64,000 nucleotides of DNA from Alphaproteobacteria bacterium. Lineage in GTDB: Bacteria > Pseudomonadota > Alphaproteobacteria > UBA7879 > UBA5542. Below, piece after piece: positions 10,035 to 17,966 of this stretch. The notes below the pieces were generated by a model. That model had not been told where the DNA came from. It saw only the letters and a program-made list of their open reading frames with translations, and ran no database searches. The stretch covers positions 1-64,000 of the forward strand of contig JBAWWO010000003.1 in the NCBI GenBank assembly GCA_037146715.1, given 5' to 3'. Position 1 is the stretch's first letter, and the number at the start of each line of letters is the position of its first letter. A program made the position numbers and the translations under genes.

Positions 10035-11354
10035 TTATAGCGGCAGCTTAATCACAACGCGCAAACCACCCTGAGGTGAAGTCCCTAGATCAATCTTACC
10101 CCCATGGTGATGGATAACATCTTGAGTAATGCTTAGACCTAACCCCACACCCCCCGTTTTTGTGTTTCTGGATCCCTCTAACCTAAAGAAAGGGCGGAAC
10201 ACTTCCTGCCTTTTTTTCGTTGGTATTCCCTGTCCGTCGTCGTCAATAACAATCCAAAGATTTTGGTGGCGTTCATAGATTTTTATGAACACTTTTTTTG
10301 CATACCGATTCGCATTTGAAAGCAAATTCTGCAGAGCCCGTTTAAAAGCCATTTTTCGAATAGGCATCACAAAATCATGGGGAATATCACAAGATATTTT
10401 CAAAGCTTCTTTTTTGAATCCATCCACAACCTCTTGAATAAGCTCTGCAATAGACGCGGGTTCGGGCTGTTCCGTGTAGCTTCCTTTCACGAAAGCCAAA
10501 TACTCATTCACCAAAAATTCCATCTGATGGACATCATTTTTCAAATTACCGACAGCTTCTGAATCTGGCAGCATTTCTAGCTCTAACTTCATCCGTGTTA
10601 GGGGTGTTCTAAGATCATGGGAAATTCCCGCCAACATTTCCGTTCGTTGGTCAATCTGGCGGCGAATACGTTCCTTCATCCCGTTAAAGGCTTTCGCAAC
10701 GCGCCTTACTTCTGTTGCGCCATACACCTTAAACTTTCCACCATCTAGTCCTTTACCAAAATTTTCAGTGGCAATGGCAAGTTGTTCCAAAGGCCTGACC
10801 TGATTTTTCATAAAAATCATGGCGATAATTAAAAATAAAAGGCTGGCCCCAAAGGCCCATAACAGAACTAAAACTGTTGTGCGGCTCATCAATCTTTTGC
10901 GCTGAAAAGAAAGACTTAGGACCTCTTTGTCAATCTGGATAAAAACTTCTAAATGGTTGGGGAAGGACTTCATTTTATAGTGAAAGGGAACATTCACCCG
11001 TAAGGATCTGTTTAGAAACCGATCTTCCCAAGCATGAAATTTTCCAGATTTTATGCTGTCCAAAGACTGATTAGAAAACACTGTAACTTTAAAGCCCCAA
11101 TCATCGGCCATTAACAAAGCATCTGTTTTATTATTAGGATAAAATTCGGCAATAGTCTTAATGGCCATAGTTAAATTATCAGCCATGGTGCGGGTAACAG
11201 AATCCAAATGGCGGTCTAAAAAAACAACAGAAAAAATGATCTGCACTAGAACAAGAGGCGTTCCTACAATTAACAAAGTTCTGCGAAACAGTCCCTTGGG
11301 AAGCAATGTTTTAAGAGACAGATCGAATCTCAATTTCTTTCTTAATAACCCCAT
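10035..11354 (-). CDS. Sensor histidine kinase, EnvZ-like
   Basis: This 439-residue inner-membrane kinase has two membrane segments (about residues 23-45 and 160-185) around a periplasmic part, then a HAMP domain (QVRPLEQLAIATENFG), the phospho-acceptor H-box SHDLRTPLTRMKLELEML, and an ATPase domain with N-box NLLSNANRYA, DDDGQGIP and GGVGLGLSI. The SHDLRTPLTR box is that of the EnvZ subfamily, whose partners are OmpR-type regulators. Its start overlaps the regulator gene by 13 bases, so the two are translated together. The signal is unknown. Confidence 0.9.
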   Translation of the reverse strand: MGLLRKKLRFDLSLKTLLPKGLFRRTLLIVGTPLVLVQIIFSVVFLDRHLDSVTRTMADNLTMAIKTIAEFYPNNKTDALLMADDWGFKVTVFSNQSLDSIKSGKFHAWEDRFLNRSLRVNVPFHYKMKSFPNHLEVFIQIDKEVLSLSFQRKRLMSRTTVLVLLWAFGASLLFLIIAMIFMKNQVRPLEQLAIATENFGKGLDGGKFKVYGATEVRRVAKAFNGMKERIRRQIDQRTEMLAGISHDLRTPLTRMKLELEMLPDSEAVGNLKNDVHQMEFLVNEYLAFVKGSYTEQPEPASIAELIQEVVDGFKKEALKISCDIPHDFVMPIRKMAFKRALQNLLSNANRYAKKVFIKIYERHQNLWIVIDDDGQGIPTKKRQEVFRPFFRLEGSRNTKTGGVGLGLSITQDVIHHHGGKIDLGTSPQGGLRVVIKLPL

Positions 11355-12040
11355 AAGACATACCCCTTGTTTCTTATGGTTTGCAGCAATTTTGGATTCT
11401 TAGAATCATCTTCTATTTTTTTGCGCAAGCGAGTAATTTGCACATCAATGGTTCGGCTATTGCCATGTAAGTTCAAGGTCTCTGACAAAAATTCTCGACT
11501 TAAATATTGCCCTATATTGTGTACAAATATTTTCAAAAGTTCAGCTTCTGCTTGAGTTAAGACAATAATTTCAGTGCCTTTTCTAAGTTGACCTTTTGAC
11601 TTGTTAAAATGAAAAGGGCCGATCTGAACATCTTCTTTCATAAAGGTTGGGGCCGTCTGACGAGCCCGTTTCAAAAGACCCTGAATACGCAATAAAAGTT
11701 CTTTCGGCTCAAAGGGCTTGGGCAAATAATCATCTGCGCCCGATTCCAGACCCAAGATACGATCTTCCACTTCGCCTCGGGCTGTTAGCAGAAGAATAGG
11801 GATCTGGGTTCCTTCTTCTCGAAGGTTTTTTGTAAATTCTAAGCCCGTTTCTTCCGGCATCATCACATCAACAATTAACAAAGAAAATTGCAAACTTTTT
11901 AAAATCTGGCGAGCATCTGGCGCAGAAGATGCAGTAGAAACTTGAAAATGGTGCTCTTTTAAATATTTTGAAAGAAGACTCCGAAGTCGTTCGTCATCAT
12001 CAATAATTAAAAGATGGGGGTTTTCCGATTCTGGGCTCAT
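11342..12040 (-). CDS. OmpR-family response regulator
   Basis: The 232-residue protein has a receiver domain with the acidic pocket LLIIDDDERL, the phospho-acceptor Asp in LLIVDVMMPEETG, and the conserved Lys in DDYLPKPFEPKEL. A C-terminal winged-helix DNA-binding domain follows (TQAEAELLKIFVHN to SRTIDVQITRLRKKIEDD). It pairs with the EnvZ-like kinase gene that it overlaps. Its own start overlaps the upstream exported protein gene by 4 bases. Target genes cannot be told from this window. Confidence 0.92.
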   Translation of the reverse strand: MSPESENPHLLIIDDDERLRSLLSKYLKEHHFQVSTASSAPDARQILKSLQFSLLIVDVMMPEETGLEFTKNLREEGTQIPILLLTARGEVEDRILGLESGADDYLPKPFEPKELLLRIQGLLKRARQTAPTFMKEDVQIGPFHFNKSKGQLRKGTEIIVLTQAEAELLKIFVHNIGQYLSREFLSETLNLHGNSRTIDVQITRLRKKIEDDSKNPKLLQTIRNKGYVLWGY

Positions 12041-12408
12041 TTTGAATTCACGGGCGTTATTTCTATGGTTACAGTTGTTGCCTTTGTTCCAACTCTATAC
12101 TGAATTGTAAGCTGATCTCTGTCCCGCACAAAAATAAGAGAAGTGGGATTATCTTGAGAACAAGTCCAGCCCAAATTTGGCAAAACATTTTTGTAAAAGG
12201 CAGAAATTTCTTTTGGAGAGATGCTGGCTGTAAATTCATTCGTAATCACCCGGCCATCTGGCTTATCAAAGATCACAGTGTCTGATATGGCCTGCAACCC
12301 TGGCATTAAGGGTAGATCTTCTGTGCCAGAAACGAAGGTTGTTTTGGCTGACAAATTTACTGCCAATACGAAAATAAAAAATAGAATTGTACGATTCATT
12401 TTGCCCAC
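12037..12408 (-). CDS. Small exported protein upstream of the two-component genes
   Basis: The protein has 123 residues, with a signal peptide (about residues 4-22, hydrophobic ILFFIFVLAVNLSA) and a mature part of roughly 100 residues. The mature part contains the string SPKEISAFYKNVLPNLGWTC, similar in style to small alphaproteobacterial periplasmic proteins of unknown role. A GTG start at 12408 has a good AGGAA site; an ATG lies 9 bases further in. It overlaps the response-regulator start, so it is probably the first gene of a three-gene operon and might act in signal perception (inference). Confidence 0.75.
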   Translation of the reverse strand: MGKMNRTILFFIFVLAVNLSAKTTFVSGTEDLPLMPGLQAISDTVIFDKPDGRVITNEFTASISPKEISAFYKNVLPNLGWTCSQDNPTSLIFVRDRDQLTIQYRVGTKATTVTIEITPVNSK

Positions 12409-12494
12409 TAGAATTTCCTAGAAGGTTACCGTCTTCTTGAATAAATCACAAGAATTTTATTGCCAGGAAAAAGACCGGTCGATAGAGTCTTAAT

Positions 12495-13241
12495 ATGAGT
12501 GAAAAATTTACGGATTTCGGGTTTGACAAGGTTTCCCTTTTAGAAAAAGCAGGTCGGGTAAAAGATGTCTTCAAAAGTGTGGCGTCCCGCTATGACTTTA
12601 TGAATGATCTGATGAGCTTGGGTCTTCATCGTTTTTGGAAAAGAGAATTTTTGGCTAAAATACCGGCAAAACCCCATATGAAAGTTTTAGATCTAGGTGG
12701 CGGAACTGGGGATATTTCCTTAGGTATTGTTAAAAAATATGGGCATTTACGCCCCCACATTACCTTGTGTGACCCCAGCAAAGAAATGATGGAACAGGGG
12801 CAAGAAAAGTCCTATGACAAAAACCTGTTTCAAGGCATTGAATGGGTTGAGGGATCTGCTGAAAATCTGCCTTTTGATGATGGAAGCATGGACGTGTGTA
12901 CCATGGCTTTTAGCCTTAGAAACGTGACGAAAAAAAAACGGGCACTCGAAGAAATTTATAGGGTTTTAAAACCGGGTGGATGTTTTTTATGTTTGGAATT
13001 CAGCAAAGTGAATTCTAACCTAAAATCTTTCTATAATTTTTATTCATTTTCTGTTATTCCACAATTAGGCAAATGGGTTGCGAAAGACAAGGAAGCTTAT
13101 GATTATCTTGTGGAAAGCATTGATATGTTTATGAACCAAGACCAATTGAAAGAACTTTTAGAACAAGTTGGTTTTTCCCATGTGACCTATAAAAATTTAA
13201 CACAAGGAATCGTGGCAATTCACGAAGGATGGAAAAAATAA
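12495..13241 (+). CDS. ubiE: Ubiquinone/menaquinone C-methyltransferase
   Basis: UbiE methylates the quinone ring in ubiquinone (and menaquinone) synthesis. The 248-residue protein begins with the family N-terminus [23 protein letters not shown]-like segment. It has the SAM loop [11 protein letters not shown] and the later motifs [18 protein letters not shown] and RVLKPGG. It is of usual length. It overlaps dut by 13 bases, starting a tight ubiE-dut-rnhA group that is divergent from the two-component operon. Confidence 0.95.
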   Translation: MSEKFTDFGFDKVSLLEKAGRVKDVFKSVASRYDFMNDLMSLGLHRFWKREFLAKIPAKPHMKVLDLGGGTGDISLGIVKKYGHLRPHITLCDPSKEMMEQGQEKSYDKNLFQGIEWVEGSAENLPFDDGSMDVCTMAFSLRNVTKKKRALEEIYRVLKPGGCFLCLEFSKVNSNLKSFYNFYSFSVIPQLGKWVAKDKEAYDYLVESIDMFMNQDQLKELLEQVGFSHVTYKNLTQGIVAIHEGWKK

Positions 13242-13699
13242 CAAACCTTTTAACAATTTCTCTTAAAATATTGGATCATGGACAAGGTCTGGATCTGCCC
13301 ACTTATGCAACGTCCCTAAGTGCGGGGATGGATCTGCGGGCTGCTATCGGAGCAGAAGATATCATCTTGGCCCCTATGGCTCGTGTCCTTGTGCCTTGTG
13401 GGTTTGCCATGGCCTTACCCCAGGGGTTTGAAGCCCAGATTAGATCTAGATCTGGCCTAGCTTTTAACAACGGGGTCATCGTGCTGAATGCGCCGGGCAC
13501 CATTGATGCAGATTATCGGGGTGAAATTAAGGTGCTTTTAATGAACTTGGGGTCTGAGGTTTTTACAGTAACCCACGGCATGCGAGTAGCCCAAATGTTG
13601 ATCGCCCCGGTCACCCAATGTGAATGGTCAATAGTATCTGATTTTGAAGAAATAACAGAAAGATCCGCAGGAGGCTTTGGATCAACGGGGGTTGGGTGA
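13229..13699 (+). CDS. dut: dUTP diphosphatase
   Basis: The product hydrolyses dUTP to dUMP, keeping uracil out of DNA. All trimeric dUTPase motifs are visible in 156 residues: [13 protein letters not shown], the uridine-binding hairpin [13 protein letters not shown], and the C-terminal Gly-rich motif [12 protein letters not shown]. The start overlaps the end of ubiE by 13 bases, and the stop overlaps the rnhA start. A uracil-DNA glycosylase gene lies further along the window, a functional partner in uracil control. Confidence 0.95.
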   Translation: MEKITNLLTISLKILDHGQGLDLPTYATSLSAGMDLRAAIGAEDIILAPMARVLVPCGFAMALPQGFEAQIRSRSGLAFNNGVIVLNAPGTIDADYRGEIKVLLMNLGSEVFTVTHGMRVAQMLIAPVTQCEWSIVSDFEEITERSAGGFGSTGVG

Positions 13700-14133
13700 A
13701 GGATCATATCGAAATTTATACGGATGGCGCCTGCCAGGGGAATCCTGGACCGGGGGGTTGGGGCGCCTTGTTGCGGTATAAGGGGCACGAAAAAACCTTA
13801 TCTGGATTTGAACCAGAAACCACTAATAATCGTATGGAGTTGATGGCCGCCCTGAAGGCTTTGGAATCTGTTACAAAAGGTTTGGAAATTCATCTGTATA
13901 CGGATAGCGAATATTTGCGCAAAGGTATTACAGAGTGGCTAATTCAGTGGAAAAAACGCGGTTGGAAAACGGCCAGTAACAAGCCTGTTAAGAATCAAGA
14001 TTTATGGGAAATTTTGGACACCCTGAATCAGAAATTTAAGATCCATTGGCATTGGGTGCGGGGCCATTCAGGCCATGCTGAAAATGAACGAGTGGATGAG
14101 TTAGCCCGGGAAGCCATCAGACTAAAAACCTAG
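13696..14133 (+). CDS. rnhA: Ribonuclease HI
   Basis: RNase HI degrades RNA in RNA-DNA hybrids. The 145-residue protein starts at a GTG overlapping the dut stop. Active-site residues can be placed: Asp in [14 protein letters not shown], Glu in [13 protein letters not shown], Asp in [11 protein letters not shown], and the terminal Asp in ENERVDELA. The flexible His loop is [10 protein letters not shown]. It is the third gene of the overlapping ubiE-dut-rnhA group and is followed by a repeat-rich gap. Confidence 0.95.
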   Translation: MKDHIEIYTDGACQGNPGPGGWGALLRYKGHEKTLSGFEPETTNNRMELMAALKALESVTKGLEIHLYTDSEYLRKGITEWLIQWKKRGWKTASNKPVKNQDLWEILDTLNQKFKIHWHWVRGHSGHAENERVDELAREAIRLKT

Positions 14134-14414
14134 ATTTTTGCCCGATTGCTTCGCGAAATGCCCCCCAATTGATTCCCTCGGGTGCGGAACGCGCCCCTTG
14201 GGTTACCGAAAGAAGTAAGGCGTGGGTCCTCGGGTCAAGCCAGAGGAATTCAAAAAAAAGAACCCGAGGAAAGCAAAAAAAAGAGGGCTCGAGGAAAGCA
14301 AAAAAAGGGGGCCAGAGGAAAGAAATTATGGGATGGGTCCTCTCCGCACTTTGGGTATCAGAGCTGACGGGAGTGGGGTATTTTCGCGAAGGAGTCGGCC
14401 AAAAGGGCTAGGTT
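14134..14414. repeat. Repeat-rich gap with degraded copies of both dispersed families
   Basis: No gene is credible here. The segment has ATTGCTTCGCGAAATG and TGCCCCCCAATTGATTCCCTCGG, related to the R1 and R2 families, and GGTCCTCGGGTCAAGCC, an R2 arm. Open frames of 60-140 codons cross it, but they are low-complexity Lys/Arg/Gly-rich translations of purine-rich repeats. Confidence 0.6.
14251..14322. repeat. Three-copy purine-rich tandem repeat
   Basis: Three imperfect units of 23, 25 and 24 bases (14251-14273, 14274-14298, 14299-14322) each read C, a run of 7-8 A, a G-rich core, then GAGGAAAG or AGAGGAAAG. The purine-rich strand is the plus strand. Such units often vary in number by slippage. 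Confidence 0.8.
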
Positions 14415-15554
14415 TTAAGCCAAAGCGTTCTTATAAGCCTGCAGTGTCTTATCAAACATTTGCTTGTTTGAAAACTTTTTCTGAATATGTTCAATGGATT
14501 TACGGCCCATGGATTCTCGCTCTGCCTTGGTCAGGCCCAGAATTTTATCAATGTATTCGGCCAAAACCCGGGTATCTTCCGTTGGAAACAAGTACCCTGT
14601 TTCCCCGTGGATCACAATTTCTTTCACGCCCCCTTGGTTGCTGGCAATAACGGGGCACCCCATAGCGCCCGCTTCTGCCATAGTGCGGCCAAAGGATTCT
14701 GGCCAAGTTGAGGGGCTAACCGTAACAGTTGCCAGCTTATATAGGGCGGGCATATCTAAACAATTTTCCTTAATAAACAACTTATCCCGGATGCCATAAA
14801 TTTCCGCCTGCTCTTCCAGTTCTTTTCTGTAAGATTCATTTTTGCTTTTACCAACAAACAGACAAATATATTCTTTGTTTTTAAGGTAAGACAAGGCTTC
14901 TAGCAAAACCTCATGACCTTTGGGGCGCGACAACCGACCAGGCACAAAAATAACAAATTGATCTTCTGGAATTTGCAGATTCTGAATCAAGGCTTCTAAA
15001 CGTCGTTGAGGAACTTTATCGGGGGCAAAGATAGTCAAATCAACGCCTCGGGGAATCAGGACGATTTTTTTAGGATGAATTTTGTAAATTTCTTTTATGT
15101 GCGCGCTAATAAAATGAGAAACCGCAACAATCAAAGACCCCTTGGTCATAATTTTATTATAAAATTTCTTTAGAAAATTCTGATGACTATAGAGCCCATG
15201 AAAAGTGGCAATCATCTTGGCCTTCGTTTTACGAATGGCGAAATAGGTGCTCCAAGCCGGCGCACGGCTACGTACATCCACCAAGTCAATATTGTGGGTT
15301 CTAATAAATTTGCGCAGTCTAAAAATATTCAAAAATATAACAAGGGGATTCTTTGAATCAACGGGAATAGACTGATGAACGGTACCTTGTTTTATCAGCA
15401 AAGGAACCAGATTTCCCCCAGCAGACACAACAAAAGAGCCCACATTCTTTTTGTTTAGATACGCAGCCAGTTCAATGGTGCCGCGTTCTGCCCCGCCCAT
15501 ATCAAGCCTTGGGATGATTTGCAGAACACGAAAAATTTCTCCAGTAGATTTCAT
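14415..15554 (-). CDS. Glycosyltransferase family 4 protein
   Basis: This 379-residue GT-B fold enzyme transfers a sugar from a nucleotide-sugar donor, most likely in surface polysaccharide or LPS synthesis. The N-terminal acceptor domain starts VLQIIPRLDMGGAERG; the C-terminal donor domain has FVPGRLSRPKGHEVLLEAL and the retaining-enzyme signature ESFGRTMAEAGAMGCPVIASNQGG (E-x7-E type). It stands alone between the repeat gap and the small secreted genes. Sugar and acceptor are unknown. Confidence 0.9.
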   Translation of the reverse strand: MKSTGEIFRVLQIIPRLDMGGAERGTIELAAYLNKKNVGSFVVSAGGNLVPLLIKQGTVHQSIPVDSKNPLVIFLNIFRLRKFIRTHNIDLVDVRSRAPAWSTYFAIRKTKAKMIATFHGLYSHQNFLKKFYNKIMTKGSLIVAVSHFISAHIKEIYKIHPKKIVLIPRGVDLTIFAPDKVPQRRLEALIQNLQIPEDQFVIFVPGRLSRPKGHEVLLEALSYLKNKEYICLFVGKSKNESYRKELEEQAEIYGIRDKLFIKENCLDMPALYKLATVTVSPSTWPESFGRTMAEAGAMGCPVIASNQGGVKEIVIHGETGYLFPTEDTRVLAEYIDKILGLTKAERESMGRKSIEHIQKKFSNKQMFDKTLQAYKNALA

Positions 15555-15643
15555 ATTTTCACTATAAGTGGGGAAAGTTAAAAAAACAACTTGAAATCAA
15601 ATTAAAGATGATGTCATAGTAATAAGAACAGGGAGGATTTATC

Positions 15644-15847
15644 ATGAAAAAATATATTTTTATTCTAATCGGGTTTCTTGCAATGGTTGCTGCAACACAA
15701 GAGTCTTTTTCCTATTGGCATGGGTATCGCAATGGCTGGGGAAGGGGCGGATATTTTGTTGGCAGACCTGGACTTGGTGGCGGATTTGGCCGCTGCGGTC
15801 GTTGGGGCTGTGGCGGTGGTGGTTGGGCACCAAGAATCGTTCTATAA
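15644..15847 (+). CDS. Small secreted Gly-rich peptide
   Basis: The protein has 67 residues: a signal peptide (MKKYIFILIGFLAMVAAT-type) and a mature part of about 45 residues rich in Gly, Arg, Trp and two Cys (GRCGRWGCGGGG). A clear ribosome site, GGGAGG, lies 8 bases upstream. No family is recognised. The next gene has a similar leader (MKK-IFILLGF-), so the two may have come from a duplication and are likely coexpressed. Confidence 0.7.
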   Translation: MKKYIFILIGFLAMVAATQESFSYWHGYRNGWGRGGYFVGRPGLGGGFGRCGRWGCGGGGWAPRIVL

Positions 15848-15931
15848 ATCACCACAATCCCTCTAGTCGCCCAAAAGCCTTTAGAGAAAGTGATGTAAAC
15901 GATAACATGATAATCAGGGAGATATAATATC

Positions 15932-16564
15932 ATGAAGAAAATAGTTTTTATTCTACTTGGTTTCGTTTTGGCCCTTTCTCAAAATGCTTTGTCAACAGAG
16001 GCTGATGTGGGAGGAACAGAAGAAGAATCAGGGGCAGGCGCACCAAATTTAGGAGCCGAAGACAGTGATGTATTGGGCACGCCAACGGGAGCTGCTCCCT
16101 CTGGTCAGACACAAATGAATCAGGGGCAAGGATCTATGCGGTCTCAGGGAAGCTATCAACAAGGAGGAAATCCTCAACAGATGTCAAATAATCAGAATCA
16201 ACAATCGTTTCAGGGACAATCACCCTATGGGCAGCAAATGGGATACCAACAGCCAATGATGGGTGCAGGGTTTGGTGCCTATGGTTATCGCCCTATGGGT
16301 TGGAATCGTCCCTATTCTCCTGGCGTCTATCGTCCAAGTTTTGGTGGCGGGTTTGTCGCAAACCACCCTTACTGGGCTGCAAATCACCCTATAGCTGCTG
16401 TGGCTTCTGCCTTAACAGGTTTCAGACCCGGTCTAGCTGGCCCCGGTTGGGGTGCTCGTCCCGCATGGCGCCCCGGTGGTTTTGGTCTAGCTCGCCCCGG
16501 TTGGGGTGCTCGTGCTGCTTGGGTCCAGCCCGGCGTGGGGGGGTATGGTCGTCGTTGGAGATAA
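15932..16564 (+). CDS. Secreted Gln/Gly/Pro-rich repeat protein
   Basis: This 210-residue protein is preceded by GGGAGATATAA. A signal peptide (residues 1-22) is followed by an acidic stretch (24-50), a Gln/Asn-rich region (about 60-110) and a C-terminal Gly/Pro/Trp/Arg-rich part containing a duplicated PGWGARPAW / PGWGARAAW unit. Composition suggests an intrinsically disordered surface or periplasmic protein. The family is not recognised. It shares its leader type with the 67-residue gene just upstream. Confidence 0.75.
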   Translation: MKKIVFILLGFVLALSQNALSTEADVGGTEEESGAGAPNLGAEDSDVLGTPTGAAPSGQTQMNQGQGSMRSQGSYQQGGNPQQMSNNQNQQSFQGQSPYGQQMGYQQPMMGAGFGAYGYRPMGWNRPYSPGVYRPSFGGGFVANHPYWAANHPIAAVASALTGFRPGLAGPGWGARPAWRPGGFGLARPGWGARAAWVQPGVGGYGRRWR

Positions 16565-16616
16565 TCTAACTCCTCCACCTAAAAAGAATCCAGATATTCC
16601 ATTCTGTTAAACGATA

Positions 16617-16641
16617 ATAGAAAAAAATTTCTTTTTTCTAT
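16617..16641 (+). terminator. Possible terminator hairpin after the secreted-protein gene
   Basis: ATAGAAAAAA and TTTTTTCTAT form a 10-pair stem around a 5-base loop, 53 bases after the stop. The stem is A/T-rich and the U run is part of the stem, so its strength is doubtful. Confidence 0.4.
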
Positions 16642-16642
16642 C

Positions 16643-16669
16643 TTGACGATCTGCTTCGAATGGTCTAAT
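16643..16669 (+). promoter_or_regulatory. Possible promoter for the small peptide gene
   Basis: TTGACG (16643-16648) and TCTAAT (16664-16669) are separated by 15 bases, slightly short of ideal. Transcription from here would give a leader of about 140 bases before the peptide ATG, containing a GC-rich hairpin (GCGGGCGTG with CACCCGC, about 16717-16745). Confidence 0.3.
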
Positions 16670-16816
16670 TAGTCATCCTATAGCGAAGTTGGTTTGAAGG
16701 GTATAAGGAATAAGAAGCGGGCGTGTTAGCTTGTCTGCACCCGCGACGAATGACGAAATACTCCTTTTTAGTAGCTGAGCTATATAAAAATAACATAAAA
16801 AAAGGAGACTAATATC

Positions 16817-16894
16817 ATGACTACAATTAATCTATCAAAAGTTCTATTTTCAAAAAGCGACCTACCAACAACAAATATCGTTTCCCCTAAATAG
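16817..16894 (+). CDS. 25-residue peptide, candidate RiPP precursor
   Basis: A 25-codon frame begins MTTINLSKVL and ends TTNIVSPK. Its ribosome site AAAGGAGACT is one of the strongest in the window. It is too short and polar to be a membrane peptide. It is followed directly by a strong intrinsic terminator and then by a gene for an HExxH-type peptide hydroxylase-like protein. That order (short peptide, terminator, modifying enzyme, exporter) is the usual layout of a ribosomally made, modified peptide locus. The Asp, Asn, Pro, Ser and Thr residues in its second half are possible modification sites (inference). It could instead be a leader peptide controlling the downstream gene. Confidence 0.5.
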   Translation: MTTINLSKVLFSKSDLPTTNIVSPK

Positions 16895-16930
16895 TTATTA
16901 TTTAGGTAACAACTAAGCCATTTTTTGGCA

Positions 16931-16959
16931 GCCCCTCTGAAGCAAGAGGGGCTTTTTTT
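16931..16959 (+). terminator. Strong intrinsic terminator between peptide and hydroxylase-like gene
   Basis: GCCCCTCT and AGAGGGGC form a perfect 8-pair GC-rich stem with a 6-base loop, followed by seven T. It ends 11 bases before the GTG of the next gene. It would make the small peptide transcript abundant, with limited readthrough into the downstream genes. Confidence 0.88.
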
Positions 16960-16970
16960 AAGGATTATTT

Positions 16971-17942
16971 GTGAGAACTGAAACAGATTTTTACCCATGC
17001 CCTAAGCGGGCAGACTTTTTAGTGGCGGGCCTTCGTAAGAAGTTGGCTGGAAGTCTTTCCTATCTGTTGGAATTTGCATCCGTTAATCACAAAATTGAGC
17101 CGACAAAAGCCCAGAGCAAAATAAATCAAATTTCCAATGCCCCGAATGTTTCAGGGTATTTATTTGCGCTTAATAAAAAACTTTTAGATAGTTTGCAGAA
17201 TAATGATAAGCAAACTGTCCAAGAAATTATTGATGAAATTGCCACAGGAAATTATATTTTTTCAGACTTCTCTTTCACGAATTTCCCCACAGAAACAAGG
17301 CAGAAAACCTGGTTATCTGAGGTTGTGTGCTTTGAGGAAAACTGCTACCCAGGGCCTGTGCGTTGTGAAGAAGATCAATACCAAATCACAAAAAAAGGAT
17401 TAGAAAAAGCCTTCCAAGTCTTGAAGGATGTTGATCCAGAACTTCATGGGGAGATTTTTTCTTTGGCCAGCGAAGCTTTGATTTTCGATTCAAAAGTTAT
17501 GCGCACTGGATCCAGTTTTGATCTTTATGGATCTATTTATTACAGCCAGCTTAGACCCCACAATGATTGGTTAAAATTTTTAGAAGATACAGTGCATGAG
17601 GCAGCTCATCTTTATTTATTTTCCTTTGTTGGGGATGACGCCCTTGTTTTGAACAAATTTGAAAAACTTTATAATATTCACTTCCGGGATGACAAAAGGG
17701 CTTTAGTTGGCGTTTATCATGGAACGTTTGTTTTGGCTAGAATTCTATATTTCTTTGATAAGCTGATAAAAAGTGGGCACCCCTCAATAAAGGGTCGAGA
17801 AGACAATCTAAGAGAGTTGCTAGCTGGATGGAAGCAAAGCTTTTCAGACGGTCTGCAAGTCATAGAAAGAGATGGGGTTTTAACGCCATTTGCCAAGGAT
17901 TTGATGCTAGATACGAAGGAAAAAATTTCTTTAATAGATTAA
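16971..17942 (+). CDS. HExxH-type peptide beta-hydroxylase-like protein (putative RiPP maturase)
   Basis: The protein has 323 residues, GTG start, with AAGGA about 7 bases upstream. It contains HEAAH (residues 209-213) in DTVHEAAHLYLF, followed by FRDDKRALVGVYHGTFVL (238-255) with R239, R243 and H250. An HExxH followed by an Arg-rich loop and a G-x-x-HG-x-(Y/F) segment is the pattern of the 'HEXXH motif' family, now called alpha-ketoglutarate-dependent HExxH-type peptide beta-hydroxylase, which acts on ribosomal peptides. No signal peptide is seen, so it is cytosolic. The N-terminal 200 residues are family-variable and would contact the substrate. An ordinary zinc protease is the main alternative. 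The small peptide gene upstream and exporter downstream support a maturation role. Confidence 0.6.
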   Translation: MRTETDFYPCPKRADFLVAGLRKKLAGSLSYLLEFASVNHKIEPTKAQSKINQISNAPNVSGYLFALNKKLLDSLQNNDKQTVQEIIDEIATGNYIFSDFSFTNFPTETRQKTWLSEVVCFEENCYPGPVRCEEDQYQITKKGLEKAFQVLKDVDPELHGEIFSLASEALIFDSKVMRTGSSFDLYGSIYYSQLRPHNDWLKFLEDTVHEAAHLYLFSFVGDDALVLNKFEKLYNIHFRDDKRALVGVYHGTFVLARILYFFDKLIKSGHPSIKGREDNLRELLAGWKQSFSDGLQVIERDGVLTPFAKDLMLDTKEKISLID

Positions 17943-17966
17943 AAAATAAAAAAATATGGAGGAATC

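Noticed and set aside
14169-14650. Several overlapping open frames of 60-140 codons across the repeat gap
   Set aside because: They are low-complexity translations of a purine-rich tandem repeat, lack coding character, and one runs into the glycosyltransferase gene on the opposite strand.
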